A stretch of 64,000 bases of DNA from Mesorhizobium loti (GTDB taxonomy: Bacteria > Pseudomonadota > Alphaproteobacteria > Rhizobiales > Rhizobiaceae): assembly GCA_002356515.1 (NCBI GenBank), contig AP017605.1, positions 7,792,089-7,856,088 of the forward strand, read 5' to 3'. The notes below the pieces were generated by a model, which was not told where the DNA came from, made no database searches, and saw nothing but the letters and a program-made list of their open reading frames with translations. The translations under genes were made by a program, and so were the position numbers. Every line of letters starts with the position of its first letter. The stretch's first letter is position 1. Of this stretch, positions 1 to 8,460 are shown in pieces.

Positions 1-330
1 GGCGATGAAGGAGGCCATGCTGAGGGCGGCCTCGCAAATGCCGATGACGGGGATGCTTGCCATGGCGCGCGCGGCGTCGAGGCCGGTGTCGTCGAAACAG
101 GCGATGATCGCCGCCCGGGCACCGCGGCGTTCGCCGGCGGCGATCTCCATCAAAAGGCCCGGCACGGCCAGAGCCTCGTCATAATAGCCCTCGATCGAGG
201 CCGGTCCCGTCGACGAGGTGACGGCGACGATTTCGGTCGAGACGCCGGCGACTGCGCGCGCCGCCGCACCAATGGTCTCGGTCATGCTGGCCGTCGTGTT
301 GGGGTTCACCACCAGAATCTGCACGGTCAC
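1..330 (-). CDS. Asp/Glu (hydantoin) racemase family protein, partial
   Basis: The 3' part lies outside the window; 110 N-terminal residues are visible. The GTG start at 330 overlaps the TGA of the upstream permease gene (GTGA), so translation is probably coupled. The N-terminus reads as the typical 'ILVVNPNTTASMT' opening of the Asp/Glu/hydantoin racemase family, followed by a region ending in 'IACFDDTGLDAAR', which carries the first catalytic cysteine; the second would lie beyond the edge. Family members interconvert D- and L-hydantoins or act on allantoin and related ureides. As the last gene of an ABC importer operon it suggests the imported substrate is a hydantoin, ureide or amino-acid derivative; that is inference. 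Confidence 0.85.
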   Translation of the reverse strand, partial: MTVQILVVNPNTTASMTETIGAAARAVAGVSTEIVAVTSSTGPASIEGYYDEALAVPGLLMEIAAGERRGARAAIIACFDDTGLDAARAMASIPVIGICEAALSMASFIA

Positions 331-1145
331 GCTCTCGCCCGGCGGCGGCCGACATAGAGGATGGCGCCCAGCGTCGCCAGGATCACCAGGAAGGAGAACA
401 CGGTGGTCACCGTGCCCAGCGCGTAGAGCACCGGCGTCGTGACATTGGTGGTCATGCCGTAGATCTCGAGCGGCAGCGTGTTGAAGGTTCCCGAAGTCAT
501 CAGCGTGCGGGCGAACTCGTCATAGGAAAGCGTGAAGCCGAACAGGCCGACGCCGATCAGGCTCGGCGCGATCATCGGCAGCACGACATGGATGAAGGTC
601 TGCCAGGAGGTGGCGCCGAGATCGCGCGCGGCTTCCTCATAGGCCGGCGAGAAGCGGTTGAAGACGGCGAACATGATGAGCACACCGAACGGCAAGGTCC
701 AGGTCAGATGCGCGCCGAAGGCCGACGTATACCAGGCCGGGCGCAAGCCGACCTGCTGGAAGACCACGCCGATGCCCAGCGAGATGATGATGGAGGGCAC
801 GACGAGACTGGCGACCGCCAGATAGAACAGCGCCGTGGCGCCGCGAAATTTTCGGCGGAAGGCAAGGCCCGCCAGCAGCGACACGATGACGGTGACGATC
901 ATCACCATCAGGCCCAGCACCAGCGAGCGCTTGAAGCTGCCGCCGAAATCGCCGACCGCCTGGCGCTCGAACAGATTGGCGAACCAGTGCAGCGATACAC
1001 CGTTGAGCGGGAAGGTAAGGCCGCCGGTCTCGCCCTGGAAGGAGAGGATCAGGATCGCCGACAGCGGGCCGTAGAGGAACAGCACGAACAGCGCGAAGAA
1101 GGCCGCCAGCACGTAGAATTCGAGGGTGCGTTTTTCGTGGCTCAC
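327..1145 (-). CDS. ABC transporter permease, PotC type
   Basis: This 272-residue inner-membrane protein has six hydrophobic segments and the inner-membrane coupling loop 'EAARDLGATSWQTF', the EAA motif of binding-protein-dependent permeases. Length and pattern match PotC/YdcV permeases of the spermidine/putrescine/iron(III) class. It sits 1 nt downstream of the PotB-type permease gene and overlaps the racemase gene by 4 nt, so it belongs to the operon running from 4720 to the left edge. Substrate cannot be read from the permease itself. Confidence 0.93.
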   Translation of the reverse strand: MSHEKRTLEFYVLAAFFALFVLFLYGPLSAILILSFQGETGGLTFPLNGVSLHWFANLFERQAVGDFGGSFKRSLVLGLMVMIVTVIVSLLAGLAFRRKFRGATALFYLAVASLVVPSIIISLGIGVVFQQVGLRPAWYTSAFGAHLTWTLPFGVLIMFAVFNRFSPAYEEAARDLGATSWQTFIHVVLPMIAPSLIGVGLFGFTLSYDEFARTLMTSGTFNTLPLEIYGMTTNVTTPVLYALGTVTTVFSFLVILATLGAILYVGRRRARA

Positions 1146-1146
1146 G

Positions 1147-2061
1147 TCAAAGCTCCCGGCGGATATCGACGATGCGCAGGATGCCAGCGACCATTAGCAG
1201 CACCAGCACCAAAAGCACCACGGCGTTGGCGGCGGCGGCCGGATATTGCAGCAGCGACATCTGGTTCTTCATCATCAGCGCCACCGACGCGCTCTGGCCG
1301 CCCGACATCACCTGCACGGTGGAGAAGTCGGCCATGACCAGCGTGACGACGAAAATGGTGCCGATCGCCATGCCTGGCTTGGCCAGCGGGATGATGACGT
1401 TCCACAGCACCTGCCAGCCGGAGGCGCCGGCGTCGCGCGCGGCCTCGACCAGCGAGCGGTCGATGCGCATCAGCGTGTTGAAGATCGGCGTCACCATGAA
1501 CAACGTGTAGAGATGCACCATGGCCAGCACGACGGCGAATTCGGAATAGAGCAGCCATTCGATGGGCTTTGGCACCAGCCCCAGATGCACCAGCGTCGAG
1601 TTGATCAGCCCGTTGCGTCCGAGCACCGGGATCCACGAGATCATGCGGATGATGTTGGAGGTCAGGAACGGCACGGTGCAGACCAGAAACAGCACCATCT
1701 GCATGGCGGTCGTGCGGATGTGGAAGGCGAGGAAATAGGCGACCCAGAAGCCGATGAACAAGGTCAGCGCCCAGACGATGGCCGCGAATTTGATGGTGTT
1801 GAGATAGGTCTTCCAGGTGACCCACGAGCCCAGCACATCGGAATAGTTGGTGGTGAGAAAGTCAGGATACATGGCGGCGAAGTCGTAATCCCAGAAGGAC
1901 ACGACGACGATCATGATGATGGGCAAAAGCAGGAACGCGCCCAGGATCAGCGCCAGCGGAGCCGACTGCAGATAGGGCGTGACGGCACCGAGCGAAAAGC
2001 GGCGGCGCCGCTTGGTGGGGCTGGCGGCGATTGCGGGGCGTTCGAGCGCGACTGTCATCAA
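1147..2061 (-). CDS. ABC transporter permease, PotB type
   Basis: A 304-residue permease with a cytoplasmic basic N-terminus (KRRRRF) and about six transmembrane helices. The EAA loop is visible as 'EAARDAGASGWQVLWNV'. It pairs with the PotC-type permease encoded 1 nt downstream to form the membrane channel. It is separated from the solute-binding-protein gene upstream by about 245 nt occupied by a palindromic repeat, which may lower expression of the distal genes relative to the binding protein. The start is ATG ('MMTVALE'); the second Met is equally possible. Confidence 0.93.
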   Translation of the reverse strand: MMTVALERPAIAASPTKRRRRFSLGAVTPYLQSAPLALILGAFLLLPIIMIVVVSFWDYDFAAMYPDFLTTNYSDVLGSWVTWKTYLNTIKFAAIVWALTLFIGFWVAYFLAFHIRTTAMQMVLFLVCTVPFLTSNIIRMISWIPVLGRNGLINSTLVHLGLVPKPIEWLLYSEFAVVLAMVHLYTLFMVTPIFNTLMRIDRSLVEAARDAGASGWQVLWNVIIPLAKPGMAIGTIFVVTLVMADFSTVQVMSGGQSASVALMMKNQMSLLQYPAAAANAVVLLVLVLLMVAGILRIVDIRREL

Positions 2062-2087
2062 TTCTCCCGGTGCAGGTTCGCGGTGCG

Positions 2088-2285
2088 GCCTTTCCTTCTC
2101 CCCTTGTGGGGTCCGAAGGACGGGGCGAGACCCGTGGCTCGCCCCAGGGCGGTGGCCTCACGAAGTGAGGTCGGATGAGGGGTGTTCCAGGGAACACCAA
2201 CGTCTCACTCCGCTGGAACACCCCTCATCCGTCTCGGCGCTGCGCGCCGATCCACCTTCTCCCACAAGGGGAGAAGGGGAGAGAA
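2088..2285. repeat. Long imperfect palindromic intergenic repeat (RIME-like)
   Basis: The stretch between the binding-protein and permease genes folds back on itself. It opens with 'CTTCTCCCCTTGTGGGG' and closes with the complementary 'CCCACAAGGGGAGAAGG'. Inner arms 'GATGAGGGGTGTTCCAG' and 'CTGGAACACCCCTCATC' are also complementary. Such elements are dispersed in rhizobial intergenic DNA; here it fills an intercistronic gap inside an operon. A related but shorter element lies at about 22255-22300. Confidence 0.8.
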
Positions 2286-2307
2286 GGCGGTGGCGCAGGC
2301 CCTTCCC

Positions 2308-3597
2308 TTACGCTGCAATGAACTCGTTCCAGCGCTTCACCATGTAGCGGTCCTCATCCATCACAGAGTTCCAGCAGGCGACCTTGCCCATGCGCTCCTC
2401 GAACGAGCCGCCATCGCGCACGGCGCCGGCCTTTTCCATGACGGTGCCGTCCGGCGCCTTGATCTCGCCCTTGGCCGGCTTGCCCTCGATCCAGTAGCCC
2501 CACTCGTCCTCGGTCATGAACTTCTTGGCCGAGACCATGTTGGCCGAGTAGTAGCCCTGGCGGTTGAGGTAGCCGCCGACCCAGCCTGACGTGTACCAGT
2601 TGATATATTCATAGGCCGCGTCGAGCTCGGCGCCCTTGAGATGGGCGGCGAGGCCAAGGCCGCCGCCCCACGAACGGTAGCCTTCCTTGAGCGGCTGGAA
2701 GCGGCAAGGGATGCCCTTGGAGCGCACGGCGGCCACCGCCGGCGACCACATGGACTGGATGACCACTTCGCCCGACGCCATCAGATTGACGCTCTCGTCG
2801 AAGGACTTCCAGAAGGCGCGGAACTGGCCAGCCTGCTTAGCCTTGATCAGGAAGTCGATCGTCTTGTCGATCTCGTCCTTGGTCATGTTGCCCTTGTCGG
2901 CATATTTGATGTTGCCGGTGGCTTCCATGATCATGGCAGCGTCCATGATGCCGATGGACGGGATGTTGAGGATGGCGGTCTTGCCCTTGAAGGCCGGGTC
3001 CATGATGTCGGCCCAGGTTGTGATGTCGCGACCGACAAGGTCAGGGCGGATGCCCAGCGTATCGGCGTTGTAGATGGTCGGCACCATTGTGAACCAGTTG
3101 GTCGGCGCCTTGGCGAAGGTCTTGGAGTCCTGCGCCTCGACATAGCCGACCGTATGCGGCGCCGTGCCCTGGGCAATCACGCTGTCGGGGGTGAGCTTGC
3201 CGGTTTTGAACAGCGGCACCAGTTCGTCGTAATATTTCAGCTTGCTGACATCCATCGGCTGCAGCACGCCGGTGGGGAACACCTTCTTGCAGATCCAGTA
3301 TTCGATGTCGGCGATGTCGTAGCTGTCGGGCTGGGTCACGGCGCGCTGGGCGGCGGCGTCGGAATCGGTCGCCGTCATCTCCAGCGTGATGCCAAGGTCG
3401 GCCTTGCATTTGTCGGCAATGGCGTTGAGGTTCGACACACCGGTGCCGAACTGCCGCAGCGTGATGTTGGACTGCGCCCAGATGGTCGGGAAGCCGGTGA
3501 TGACGCCCGAGCCGGCGGCGAGGCCGATGGCGGCGGCACCTGTCTTGAGCAGAGAGCGGCGCGAAATGCCAGTCTTGGTTTCTTTGGTGTTTGTCAT
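2308..3597 (-). CDS. ABC transporter substrate-binding protein, PotD-like
   Basis: The 429-residue product starts at the ATG at 3597; an upstream in-frame extension would run into the ATPase gene and lacks a signal. The N-terminus carries a twin-arginine-type signal ('SRRSLLKTGAAAIGLA') ending near 'IWAQS', so the protein is exported to the periplasm. The body resembles extracellular binding proteins of the PotD/Fe(III)/spermidine class, with late motifs such as 'YEYINWYTSGWVGG'. It is the second gene of the operon, 34 nt after the ATPase. The ligand is unknown; the terminal racemase gene hints at a hydantoin or ureide. Confidence 0.9.
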   Translation of the reverse strand: MTNTKETKTGISRRSLLKTGAAAIGLAAGSGVITGFPTIWAQSNITLRQFGTGVSNLNAIADKCKADLGITLEMTATDSDAAAQRAVTQPDSYDIADIEYWICKKVFPTGVLQPMDVSKLKYYDELVPLFKTGKLTPDSVIAQGTAPHTVGYVEAQDSKTFAKAPTNWFTMVPTIYNADTLGIRPDLVGRDITTWADIMDPAFKGKTAILNIPSIGIMDAAMIMEATGNIKYADKGNMTKDEIDKTIDFLIKAKQAGQFRAFWKSFDESVNLMASGEVVIQSMWSPAVAAVRSKGIPCRFQPLKEGYRSWGGGLGLAAHLKGAELDAAYEYINWYTSGWVGGYLNRQGYYSANMVSAKKFMTEDEWGYWIEGKPAKGEIKAPDGTVMEKAGAVRDGGSFEERMGKVACWNSVMDEDRYMVKRWNEFIAA

Positions 3598-3631
3598 GTC
3601 TATTCCCCTGTCTTGTTTTGCTTGGTTGGAG

Positions 3632-4720
3632 TCATGAATGAAGGCGGCCAAGGACGATCGCGTCTTGCGGATCCCAGGCGAGCGGTACGGCGTCGCCGAT
3701 GGCGACGGGTTTGGCGAAGAAGTCGGAATCGTCGACGATGACGGTGAAGTCGTCGATGCCGGCACCGGTGACGGAAAGTTTCACCGTGGCGCCGCGGTAC
3801 TCGATGTTGGCGACGATGCCGGTGAAGCCGAGGCCGGGCGAGGGCGCATCACCGATGCGCACATGGTCGGTGCGGATGGCGATGTCGATCGGCGCTCCCG
3901 CTTCCTGCGGTGCACCGCTGGCGGCGAGCGAGCCGCCGCCATTGACACCGAAAGTGACCATACCGTCCTGGCTGCCGGTGACCCGGCCGGAGATGACATT
4001 GTGGTCGCCCATGAAGCGCGCGACAAAGGCCGTGGCCGGCCGCTCGAACACGTCGCGCGGCGGCGCCGCCTGTTCGATGCGGCCGTCATTCATCACCACG
4101 ATCAGGTCGGCGAGCGCCATCGCCTCCTCCTGGCTGTGGGTGACGTGGACGAAGGTGATGCCGAGCGAAGTCTGCAGCTTCTTCAGCTCGGCGCGCATGC
4201 GGATCTTCAGGAACGGATCGAGTGCCGAAAGCGGCTCGTCGAGCAGCAGCGCTTCCGGGTCGGTGATCAGCGCGCGGGCGAGCGCGACGCGCTGCTGCTG
4301 ACCGCCGGAAAGCTGCGCCGGGCGGCGCGTCGCATAGGCCTCCATCTGCATCAGCTTCAGCATGTCGAGCGCCTTGGCGCGGCGCTCACTCTTGTCGACG
4401 CCCTTCATCTTCAGGCTGAAGGCGACGTTGTCGATGAGGTCGAGATGCGGAAACAGCGCGTAGGACTGGAACATCATCGCCGTGCCGCGCTTGGCCGGCG
4501 GCAGGTCGGTGACGACGGTGTTGCCGAGGCGGACATCGCCGGACGAGATGCTCTCATGGCCGGCGATCATGCGCAGTGTCGAGGTCTTGCCGCAGCCTGA
4601 AGGGCCGAGCAGGCAGCAATAGGTGCCTGCCGGTATCTTCAGGCTGATGTCCTCGACGGCGGTCGTCGTGCCATAGATTTTCGAAACAGACACGATGTCG
4701 ATCTCGGCGGCTTTGGACAT
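3632..4720 (-). CDS. ABC transporter ATP-binding protein, PotA type
   Basis: A 362-residue ATPase, first gene of the importer operon. Walker A is 'GPSGCGKTS' (about residue 38), the signature 'LSGGQQQRVALARAL', Walker B 'LLLDEPLSALD', and the switch His is in 'VTHSQEEAMALAD'. A C-terminal TOBE-like domain follows (about residues 240-362), typical of PotA/UgpC/MalK. It energises uptake through the two permeases downstream. It is transcribed divergently from the GntR regulator at 4984, across a 263-nt region with a perfect palindrome. Confidence 0.95.
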   Translation of the reverse strand: MSKAAEIDIVSVSKIYGTTTAVEDISLKIPAGTYCCLLGPSGCGKTSTLRMIAGHESISSGDVRLGNTVVTDLPPAKRGTAMMFQSYALFPHLDLIDNVAFSLKMKGVDKSERRAKALDMLKLMQMEAYATRRPAQLSGGQQQRVALARALITDPEALLLDEPLSALDPFLKIRMRAELKKLQTSLGITFVHVTHSQEEAMALADLIVVMNDGRIEQAAPPRDVFERPATAFVARFMGDHNVISGRVTGSQDGMVTFGVNGGGSLAASGAPQEAGAPIDIAIRTDHVRIGDAPSPGLGFTGIVANIEYRGATVKLSVTGAGIDDFTVIVDDSDFFAKPVAIGDAVPLAWDPQDAIVLGRLHS

Positions 4721-4845
4721 TCAGGCTTCCCCGTTTGGTCGCATTAACCAAAGCATCATGCGTGCCAATCTCGGGATGAACGGCCAAGTATTTGAATTGG
4801 CCGCGAAATCCTGATTCCTGCCTGCCGCTCACTGAACGGGCTGGC

Positions 4846-4860
4846 TTGTGCATTGCACAA
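4846..4860. promoter_or_regulatory. Candidate GntR operator: perfect palindrome
   Basis: TTGTGCA-T-TGCACAA is a perfect 7-bp inverted repeat around one central base, lying between the divergent ABC operon (start 4720) and the GntR gene (start 4984). A second partial copy follows, with TTGT near 4873 and a TGCACAA half-site near 4883-4889. Two spaced palindromic sites in a divergent region beside a GntR/FCD gene suit autoregulation and control of the transporter; this is inference from position and symmetry. Confidence 0.6.
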
Positions 4861-4983
4861 ATTATGGGCGATTGTCAGCGATCTGCACAAAAATCGTATG
4901 CAATCTTTTTTGCCTTCGTATCCACTTTGCCTCTCGTGCTCGCGTCACGAGTCGCGTTAGAAAGGGCGGAAAGAATTTCCATC

Positions 4984-5697
4984 ATGAACATCGCCGACCA
5001 GATCTATTCTGCCACCGACAGCGCCACGCAGGACCGCGCCCAGGCGATCCGCGACCAGCTGCGCGACGCCATTGTCGACCGCCGACTGGCGCCGGGCACC
5101 AAACTGTCCGAAGGCGAGGTCGGCACGCTGTTCGACGTGTCGCGCACCGTCGCCCGCGCGGCCTTGCAGATGCTGTCTTTCGAAGGCCTGGTGCGCACCG
5201 AGCGCAACCGCGGCGCTTTCGTCGCCAACCCGTCGCCCGAGGAAGCACGCCAGGTGTTCGCCTCGCGCCGGCTGATCGAACCAGGCATCGCCATCGCCGC
5301 CTGCGGGCGCGTCACCGCAGCCCATATCGTCGCCTTCAAGGCGCAGCTCGACGAGGAGGGCCGTTTCATTGCCGAGCGCGGCCCGAATGCGCGGCGCTCC
5401 GAGATCAAGGCATCAGGCGATTTCCATCTGCTGCTGGCATCTGTCGCCGGCAATGCCATCCTGCAGCGCTTCATGGAGGAGCTGGTGGCGCGCTCGTCGC
5501 TGGTCATCGCGCTTTATGGGCGCTCTGGCGTGTCAGCCTGCGGGCACAGCGAGCATACGGAAATTGTCGGCGCGCTGGAAAGCAGCGATTGCGAACGGGC
5601 CAGCCAACTGATGCTGCACCACATCGATCATATCGAGGCCGATCTCGATCTGCGCGTCAGGGCCGGCCCTGCGCTCAAGGAAGCTCTCAATTTCTGA
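4984..5697 (+). CDS. GntR family transcriptional regulator, FCD (FadR/VanR) subfamily
   Basis: A 237-residue repressor-type regulator. I chose the ATG at 4984, preceded by the purine-rich 'GGGCGGAAAG', because the longer in-frame extension has no family similarity. The N-terminal winged helix covers about residues 20-85 (recognition region 'DVSRTVARAALQMLSFEGL'). The C-terminal helical FCD domain shows the expected ligand-binding Asp/His pattern ('DFHLLLASVAGN', 'HSEHTEIVGAL', 'HHIDHIE'). It is divergent from the ABC importer/racemase operon and probably controls it in response to the imported compound or its breakdown product. It is convergent with the next gene, with 3 nt between stops. Confidence 0.9.
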   Translation: MNIADQIYSATDSATQDRAQAIRDQLRDAIVDRRLAPGTKLSEGEVGTLFDVSRTVARAALQMLSFEGLVRTERNRGAFVANPSPEEARQVFASRRLIEPGIAIAACGRVTAAHIVAFKAQLDEEGRFIAERGPNARRSEIKASGDFHLLLASVAGNAILQRFMEELVARSSLVIALYGRSGVSACGHSEHTEIVGALESSDCERASQLMLHHIDHIEADLDLRVRAGPALKEALNF

Positions 5698-5700
5698 GAG

Positions 5701-6930
5701 TTAGCTCTCGTCCTCGCCAGCCGTGGGCGCTGCCTGTCCGGCGGCCTTGCGGCGCAGCATCTTGGTTAGCTTCCAGATTGTCGGGCTGTTCTTGACGAAG
5801 GCCTTCAGCCGCGCGCCCTGGCGAAGCGTCTGCGCCAGCGCGCGACCCTTCAGCGTCAGCGGGACCAGCACCTCGAAATGCCGGGTTTCGATATCGCACC
5901 ACTGCCGCTTGTAGGGCTCGTCGCCGACGGAGAAATCATAGACGGCAAAACCGGTCTCACAGGCTTCCTGGATGTTGTCGAAGAACAGGAAATCGCCGGG
6001 ACTGCTGTGCGCGAGATCGTCCTCGGCGATCGCGCCGAACTCGCAGATCAGGCGCTTGCCGGAACGGCTCGACCCGGTGACGGCGCGCAGCTTGCCGGCA
6101 ACCTCCAGCCCGTGCAGCACGAAAGACGGCTTGTCCTCGGCCAGGGCCTGCGTGAACAGCCCCCGGAAGAAGGCGCGTGTCCGGTCGTCGCCGAAGACAT
6201 TGGCAATGCCCATCTTGCGAAAGCGATGCTCCTTCATCTCGAAGAAGGCGTCGAGCTGCCTGTCCACCTCGTCCGGTGTGAGCGCCTCGATGCGCCGGTG
6301 GCTGCCGACGGCCTCGAATTTGCGTGTCTGCGACCGATGCTTCTTGCGTTTGCGCTTGCCGCTGGCGCGCAGCAGCAACGCATCGAAGCCACCGGCAAGG
6401 TCGACGGCCAGCGAAAGATTGGGGCTGGCGAAATGATCGAGCGATGCGAGCGGATTGGCGATGCCGTCGAGATCGGGCAGCAATCGCTCCAGCGTGATGA
6501 GATCGATGTCAGGACGGGCCTTGGCGATGGCCGCAAAAACCGAGCGGACGGTCGCTGTATCCGCCCTGGCCAGCCATTGCGGGTCGGCGGCGGCGAAATT
6601 GCCATTGGCGTGGCGGCCGCCCATGAAACGGGCGACCCGGAACGGACCTTGGCTGACGACCTCAAGCGCGAGCGCGAAGACCGGTTTGCCTTCAAGTGAG
6701 AGCGTCGCCACGACAAGATCGGGCTTGAGCTGCGCGCCCCAGTTCAGGATCCAGGTCGCACCCTGTGCTGGCGCATGGAGCGCCGAGCGGCAGAACCCCG
6801 CATAGGCCGCCAGCCCTTCGGCGCCCACGACGGAAACCGACAACCCCTCGGCATCCTTCGGCAGGGCGCGTGGCGACGCCTCGGTCGCCGCGAGCCGATT
6901 GCCGTCAAATGACGCCATTGCGTCAACCAT
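5701..6930 (-). CDS. CelD/BcsL-like GNAT acetyltransferase
   Basis: The 409-residue protein resembles the rhizobial 'cellulose biosynthesis protein CelD' group of the GNAT (acetyltransferase_6) superfamily. A basic stretch (KRKRKKHRSQTRKFEAVG) lies near residue 190, and the C-terminal half has the GNAT-like 'FFDNIQEACETGFAVYDFSVGDEPYKRQW' pattern typical of this group, split here for brevity. There is no signal peptide, so it is probably cytosolic. It is divergent from a NodB-fold polysaccharide deacetylase gene 90 nt away, which suggests a shared role in surface polysaccharide modification; the acceptor is unknown. Confidence 0.75.
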   Translation of the reverse strand: MVDAMASFDGNRLAATEASPRALPKDAEGLSVSVVGAEGLAAYAGFCRSALHAPAQGATWILNWGAQLKPDLVVATLSLEGKPVFALALEVVSQGPFRVARFMGGRHANGNFAAADPQWLARADTATVRSVFAAIAKARPDIDLITLERLLPDLDGIANPLASLDHFASPNLSLAVDLAGGFDALLLRASGKRKRKKHRSQTRKFEAVGSHRRIEALTPDEVDRQLDAFFEMKEHRFRKMGIANVFGDDRTRAFFRGLFTQALAEDKPSFVLHGLEVAGKLRAVTGSSRSGKRLICEFGAIAEDDLAHSSPGDFLFFDNIQEACETGFAVYDFSVGDEPYKRQWCDIETRHFEVLVPLTLKGRALAQTLRQGARLKAFVKNSPTIWKLTKMLRRKAAGQAAPTAGEDES

Positions 6931-7020
6931 ACCTCAATCCTTAAGGCGTATTGATCCCGATTTGGGGGGCGCTCAGGCGTATTCCGTGCTTGGATCAGCC
7001 TAGGCGCAAAAGGTGAATGA

Positions 7021-8079
7021 ATGATCGACGGTGGGGAGGCAATCCGGAAGCTGGCGCTCAACGTCGCGCGCTATACCGGCCTCGCACCGCTGGCCAGGCC
7101 GTTTGTCGGCGGCATCGGCGCCATCCTCATGCTGCACCGCGTGACGGCGACACCGGAAAAGCCCGACAGCGTTAACCGGCACCTCAACATTGCCCCTAGT
7201 TTCCTTGATGCGGTGATCGCCGACATGAAGGCGGACGGCTATGCCTTCGTCTCGATGGACGAAGCCGTGGAGCGCATCAAGGCCGGCGGCAAGGGCGGCC
7301 GGTTCGCCACCATCACCGCCGACGATGCCTATCGAGACAACATGACCGAGGCCCTGCCGGTGCTGGAAAAGCACGGAGCGCCGATCACCATCTACGTCGC
7401 GCCGGGGTTGATCGACGGCACCGCCGATCTGTGGTGGGATGTGGCCGAGGACATCGTCAATGCGTGCGACCGCCTGACCTTGGCGACCTCGAACGGTCCG
7501 GCGGTGATCGATTGCGCGACCCCCGCCAGGAAGAGCCAGGCGATAACCCGGCTGCATGCCTATCTCGCCACCGAGGTTCGCGAGGAAGATCTGCGCACCG
7601 TGCTGCGCGATCTGGCCAGCTCAAATGGCGTCGACGCGGACGCCTCGCGCCTGCGGACCCTGATGAACTGGGATGAGATCCGCAGTGTCGCTGCCCATCC
7701 GCTGGTGACGATCGGCGCGCATACGATCAACCACAGCAATCTGAAGCGACTTTCCGAGGCCGATGCGCGGCACGAGATCGGGGCCGTGAGGGACATGTTG
7801 CGGGCCGAACTCGGCAGGGAACCCAGCCATTTCGCCTATCCCTATGGCTATCCCAGCGCCGTCGGCTGCCGCGAAGTCGGCTTTGCCCGCGACGCCGGCT
7901 ATGTCTCCGCCGTGACGACCCGCCATGGCGTGCTGCGTGCCGAACATGCCGGCTTCCTGCATGCCTTGCCGCGCATTTCGATCAATGGCCGCTACCAGAA
8001 CCTCGCCCATATCCGCACCATGCTGTCGGGCGTGACGACGCCGCTCGCCAATGCCGGCAAGATGGTCGTCACCATCTGA
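7021..8079 (+). CDS. Polysaccharide deacetylase (NodB-fold) family protein
   Basis: A 352-residue carbohydrate-esterase-4-like protein. Motif 1 is 'TADDAYRDN' (canonical TFDDG; both Asp retained), motif 2 'GAHTINHSNL' (HxxxH metal site), and motif 3 'FAYPYGY', in which the usual Arg of RxPY is replaced. No clear signal peptide is present, so a cytosolic or lipid-linked substrate is possible. A middle insertion (about residues 140-215) separates motifs 1 and 2. Its divergent neighbour is a CelD-like acetyltransferase, so the two may act on the same amino sugar in opposite directions; that is inference. Confidence 0.85.
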   Translation: MIDGGEAIRKLALNVARYTGLAPLARPFVGGIGAILMLHRVTATPEKPDSVNRHLNIAPSFLDAVIADMKADGYAFVSMDEAVERIKAGGKGGRFATITADDAYRDNMTEALPVLEKHGAPITIYVAPGLIDGTADLWWDVAEDIVNACDRLTLATSNGPAVIDCATPARKSQAITRLHAYLATEVREEDLRTVLRDLASSNGVDADASRLRTLMNWDEIRSVAAHPLVTIGAHTINHSNLKRLSEADARHEIGAVRDMLRAELGREPSHFAYPYGYPSAVGCREVGFARDAGYVSAVTTRHGVLRAEHAGFLHALPRISINGRYQNLAHIRTMLSGVTTPLANAGKMVVTI

Positions 8080-8092
8080 TCGACAGGCACGC

Positions 8093-8308
8093 TCAGCGCT
8101 TCGCCCGCGGCTCCAGCATCAGCCACTTGATGATGCCCATCGCCGGCAGCACCCAGAGCAGGCCGCTGAACAGGAAGAACAGGAACTGCACCAACGCGCC
8201 CGATTCCGACAGCCGCGCGACCGCGAAGATCGATGCGACCAGCGCATAGATGATGACCAGTGCCACCAGCAGGAACATTCCGATCAGCTTTTTCAGGCGA
8301 ATGGGCAT
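8093..8308 (-). CDS. DUF2842 small membrane protein
   Basis: A 71-residue protein read from the ATG at 8308 ('[10 protein letters not shown]'). It has two hydrophobic segments (about residues 10-30 and 40-62) and a basic C-terminus (EPRAKR), the expected size and pattern for DUF2842. In alphaproteobacteria this family often lies beside ctaA, as it does here (divergent, 152 nt from the ctaA start). Function is not established; the linkage suggests a part in cytochrome oxidase or haem biogenesis. Confidence 0.8.
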   Translation of the reverse strand: MPIRLKKLIGMFLLVALVIIYALVASIFAVARLSESGALVQFLFFLFSGLLWVLPAMGIIKWLMLEPRAKR

Positions 8309-8460
8309 TGTATGGTCTCGTTGATGGCTATCGCTTAGGCCGAACGCAAGACGCACGCAACCCGCGACATCAGGCGCGACGGCGTGCCGCGCTGCATGGT
8401 CTTGCCAGCACGGATGTGATGGTTCACCAATCCGCCACTTCAACCGGACGGGACAAGATC

